Assembly: GCA_900556675.1 (NCBI GenBank)
Contig: USQE01000028.1
Span: forward strand, 1 to 10,463
Source of the DNA: an uncultured Collinsella sp.
Lineage (GTDB): Bacteria > Actinomycetota > Coriobacteriia > Coriobacteriales > Coriobacteriaceae
Direction: 5' to 3'
DNA: 10,463 nt
Made by a program: the position numbers and the translations under genes. Of this stretch, positions 6,090-10,463 are shown one piece after another; position 1 is the stretch's first letter, and each line of letters begins with the position of its first letter. The notes beneath the pieces were generated by a model. It saw only the letters and a program-made list of their open reading frames with translations. It was not told the DNA's origin and searched no databases.

Positions 6090-6125
6090 ATGTGTTCGCA
6101 AATGGTCGAACGCTAAATCGTTTGA

Positions 6126-6518
6126 CTATTGGGCAAGCTTGAGCTTACACCATGCGATTTCATTATAGAGGTAGGCGCGGCGTGCATCATCCTCCGACAA
6201 ATTACCCAGCTTCTCTTCAAAACCTTGAATATCAGCTTTAAGCTTGTCGGCATCGACGGTCGCCAAATCGCAAGCGCGCTCGGCGAGAACGGTCACGACA
6301 TCGTCCGCAACCTGGGCATAGCCGCCGGCCACGGCAAACGTGTGGTCGACAGTGCCCATGGCCTTATCGGAAACGCGAACGTAACCGCGGTCGATCGTGC
6401 AGATCTCGCTGGAGTGAGCAGGCAGAACGCCAAACTCGCCATCCGTGGACGGAATCGACACAAACGCAGCGTCGCCCTCATAGGCGCAGCTCACGGGGCA
6501 CACGATGCGGATACGCAT
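6126..6518 (-). CDS. atpC: F-type ATP synthase epsilon subunit
   Basis: The 130-residue epsilon subunit binds the foot of gamma in the central stalk and can inhibit ATP hydrolysis through its C-terminal helices. Residues 1-85 have the beta-sandwich pattern (MRIRIVCPVSCAYEGDAAFV, then SIPSTDGEFGVLPAHSSEI, and FAVAGGYAQVADDVVTVLAE). The rest is a helical hairpin ending EIAWCKLKLAQ. The GEFGVLPAH block is the family signature. ATG at 6518 lies 3 bases after the atpD stop, with purine-rich GGAGAAGTAGG inside the atpD end as ribosome binding site. It is the last gene of the operon and is followed by the terminator at 6051-6089. Confidence 0.96.
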   Translation of the reverse strand: MRIRIVCPVSCAYEGDAAFVSIPSTDGEFGVLPAHSSEICTIDRGYVRVSDKAMGTVDHTFAVAGGYAQVADDVVTVLAERACDLATVDADKLKADIQGFEEKLGNLSEDDARRAYLYNEIAWCKLKLAQ

Positions 6519-6521
6519 AAC

Positions 6522-8884
<2,363 letters not shown>

Positions 8885-8889
8885 GGGGC

Positions 8890-10463
8890 TTAGTTCTCCT
8901 CTGATCCAGAAACATCCGAATGGTGCTTGGCCATGAACTGCTGCTTGAAGTCGCCGATGACGCGCAAGAGCTCAGCCTTGGTGTCATCATCGATCTTCTT
9001 GGCGCGAACCTTGTCGAGCAGCGAACCAAAGCCATTGTCCATGTACTCGATGAGCTCGGCACGGAAAGGCAGCACGTCGGCGATCTCCAGGTCATCCAGG
9101 AAGCCCTCGTTGCCAGCGAACAGCGTAACGATCTGCTCGCCAACCTCAAACGGCTTGTAACGCGGCTGCTTCAGGAGCTCGGTCATGCGAGCACCGTGGG
9201 TCAGCTGCTTCTGAGTAGCCTCGTCGAGGTCGGAGCCGAACTGCGTAAAGCCAGCGAGCTCCTGATAGGAAGCGAGGTCCAGACGGAGGTTGCCGGCGAC
9301 CTGCTTCATGGCCTTGGTCTGCGCATCGCCACCGACGCGGGACACGGAGATACCCACGTCGACTGCCGGGCGCTGACCCTGGAAGAAGAGCTCGGACTGC
9401 AGGTAGATCTGACCATCGGTAATGGAAATGACGTTGGTCGGAATGTAGGCCGAGACGTCGCCGTCCTGGGTCTCGATGATCGGCAGTGCCGTCATGGAGC
9501 CGTAACCGTTCTTCTTGGACATCTTGACGGCACGCTCGAGCAGACGAGAGTGCAGGTAGAAGATGTCGCCAGGATAGGCCTCGCGTCCGGGCGGACGATG
9601 CAGCGTCAGCGACATCTGACGGTAGGCCACAGCCTGCTTGGACAGGTCATCGTAGATGACGAGCACGTGGCCGCCGGGGTTGGTCTCGCTGGCGGGCTTG
9701 CCGTCCTCGCCGTTGTACATAAAGAACTCGCCAATAGCGGCACCGGCCATAGGCGCGATGTACTGCATAGGGGCGGAATCGGCAGCGGTGGCCGAAACGA
9801 TGATGGTGTAGTCGAGCGCACCGTGCTGAGCGAGGGTCTCGCGGATGTTGGCAACCGTGGAGGCCTTCTGGCCGATGGCGACATAGATGCAGACCATGCC
9901 CTTGCCGCGCTGGTTGAGGATAGCGTCGATGGCGATGGCGGTCTTACCGGTCTTACGGTCACCGATGATGAGCTCACGCTGACCGCGGCCAATAGGCACC
10001 ATGGAGTCGATAGCGAGCAGACCGGTCTGAACCGGCTCGCACACCGGGGTACGATCGATGACGCCGGGAGCCTTGAACTCGATGGGGCGACGGTGCGTAG
10101 CGACGATGTCGCCCAGGCCGTCGATGGGCTGGCCGAGCGGATTGACGACGCGGCCGAGCATGGCACGGCTCACGGGGATATCCATAACGCGGCCAGTGGT
10201 GCGGCACTCGTCGCCTTCCTTGATGGAGTCGACGGCACCGAACAGAACGGCGCCGACCTCGTCACGGTCAAGGTTCTGGGCAAGGCCGAAGACGGTCTCA
10301 CCGGTATCGGAGCTCTTGAACTCCAGAAGCTCGCCTGCCATGGCGCTCTTGAGGCCGGAGACGCGCGCGATGCCGTCGCCTACCTCGTCGACCGTTGAAA
10401 CCTCATGCGTATCGACCGTCGCGGAGAGGCTCGTGAGCTGCTCCTGCAGTTTCTTGGCGATAT
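8890..10463 (-). CDS. atpA: F-type ATP synthase alpha subunit, missing only the first few codons
   Basis: The alpha subunit alternates with beta in F1 and holds the non-catalytic nucleotide sites. 523 residues are present; the frame is open to the right edge and begins [20 protein letters not shown], so probably fewer than ten residues are lost. An internal ATG at 10341 (MAGELLEF) is not the start, since upstream [18 protein letters not shown] is conserved alpha sequence. The P-loop is GDRKTGKT at fragment residues 167-174, followed by [14 protein letters not shown] (Walker B), [20 protein letters not shown] and the arginine finger region [18 protein letters not shown]. The P-loop has Lys where nearly all alpha subunits have Gln (GDRQTGKT). 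It is upstream of atpG; genes for delta and the Fo subunits are expected beyond the right edge. Confidence 0.97.
   Translation of the reverse strand, partial: IAKKLQEQLTSLSATVDTHEVSTVDEVGDGIARVSGLKSAMAGELLEFKSSDTGETVFGLAQNLDRDEVGAVLFGAVDSIKEGDECRTTGRVMDIPVSRAMLGRVVNPLGQPIDGLGDIVATHRRPIEFKAPGVIDRTPVCEPVQTGLLAIDSMVPIGRGQRELIIGDRKTGKTAIAIDAILNQRGKGMVCIYVAIGQKASTVANIRETLAQHGALDYTIIVSATAADSAPMQYIAPMAGAAIGEFFMYNGEDGKPASETNPGGHVLVIYDDLSKQAVAYRQMSLTLHRPPGREAYPGDIFYLHSRLLERAVKMSKKNGYGSMTALPIIETQDGDVSAYIPTNVISITDGQIYLQSELFFQGQRPAVDVGISVSRVGGDAQTKAMKQVAGNLRLDLASYQELAGFTQFGSDLDEATQKQLTHGARMTELLKQPRYKPFEVGEQIVTLFAGNEGFLDDLEIADVLPFRAELIEYMDNGFGSLLDKVRAKKIDDDTKAELLRVIGDFKQQFMAKHHSDVSGSEEN

Noticed and set aside
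8920..10398. Plus-strand open frame of 492 codons opposite atpA
   Set aside because: Same reason: an antisense frame to a conserved gene, with an unnatural His/Gly/Val/Asp-rich composition and no motif.

Overview
The window is about 60% GC, densely packed and mostly housekeeping. The protein families, the atpA-G-D-C followed by murA order, the short DtxR-type regulator, the UUG start of murA and the GC-rich intergenic repeats suggest a high-GC Gram-positive of the class Coriobacteriia, with Collinsella as the best guess. That placement rests on recognition of family style and was not tested by a search.

Layout, left to right. (1) 1-306, minus strand: the N-terminal 102 residues of an alpha-D-phosphohexomutase that runs off the left edge. 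(2) 431-1803, minus strand: a small operon of a DtxR/MntR-type metal-dependent repressor followed 10 bases later by a homocysteine S-methyltransferase, ending in a clear intrinsic terminator. The methyltransferase carries an apparent one-base deletion. (3) 1804-1923: a divergent promoter region with a perfect 20-bp palindrome between the repressor operon and pepT. (4) 1924-3236, plus strand: peptidase T with its own terminator. (5) 3237-3505: a gene-free stretch between convergent genes, holding degenerate short repeats and two hairpins, one about 99 nt long. (6) 3506-6037, minus strand: an LCP (LytR-CpsA-Psr) cell-wall polymer ligase directly downstream of murA. (7) 6051-6089: a strong minus-strand terminator between the atp operon and murA, ending against the murA ribosome binding site. 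(8) 6126-10463, minus strand: atpA (missing only its first few codons), atpG, atpD and atpC of the F1 sector of ATP synthase, tightly coupled.

How they fit together. The right part couples energy conversion (F1-ATPase) to cell-envelope synthesis (MurA makes the first committed peptidoglycan precursor; LCP enzymes attach glycopolymers to peptidoglycan). The left part looks like a small metal-linked neighbourhood: a metal-sensing repressor, a zinc-type methyltransferase and a di-metal peptidase around one shared control region. I see no CRISPR array, phage gene, transposase, tRNA or rRNA, and no convincing new multi-gene system. The points most worth a second look are the palindromic operator candidate, the mixed metal-ligand set of the repressor, the terminator touching the murA start region, the methyltransferase frameshift and the intergenic repeat/hairpin region.
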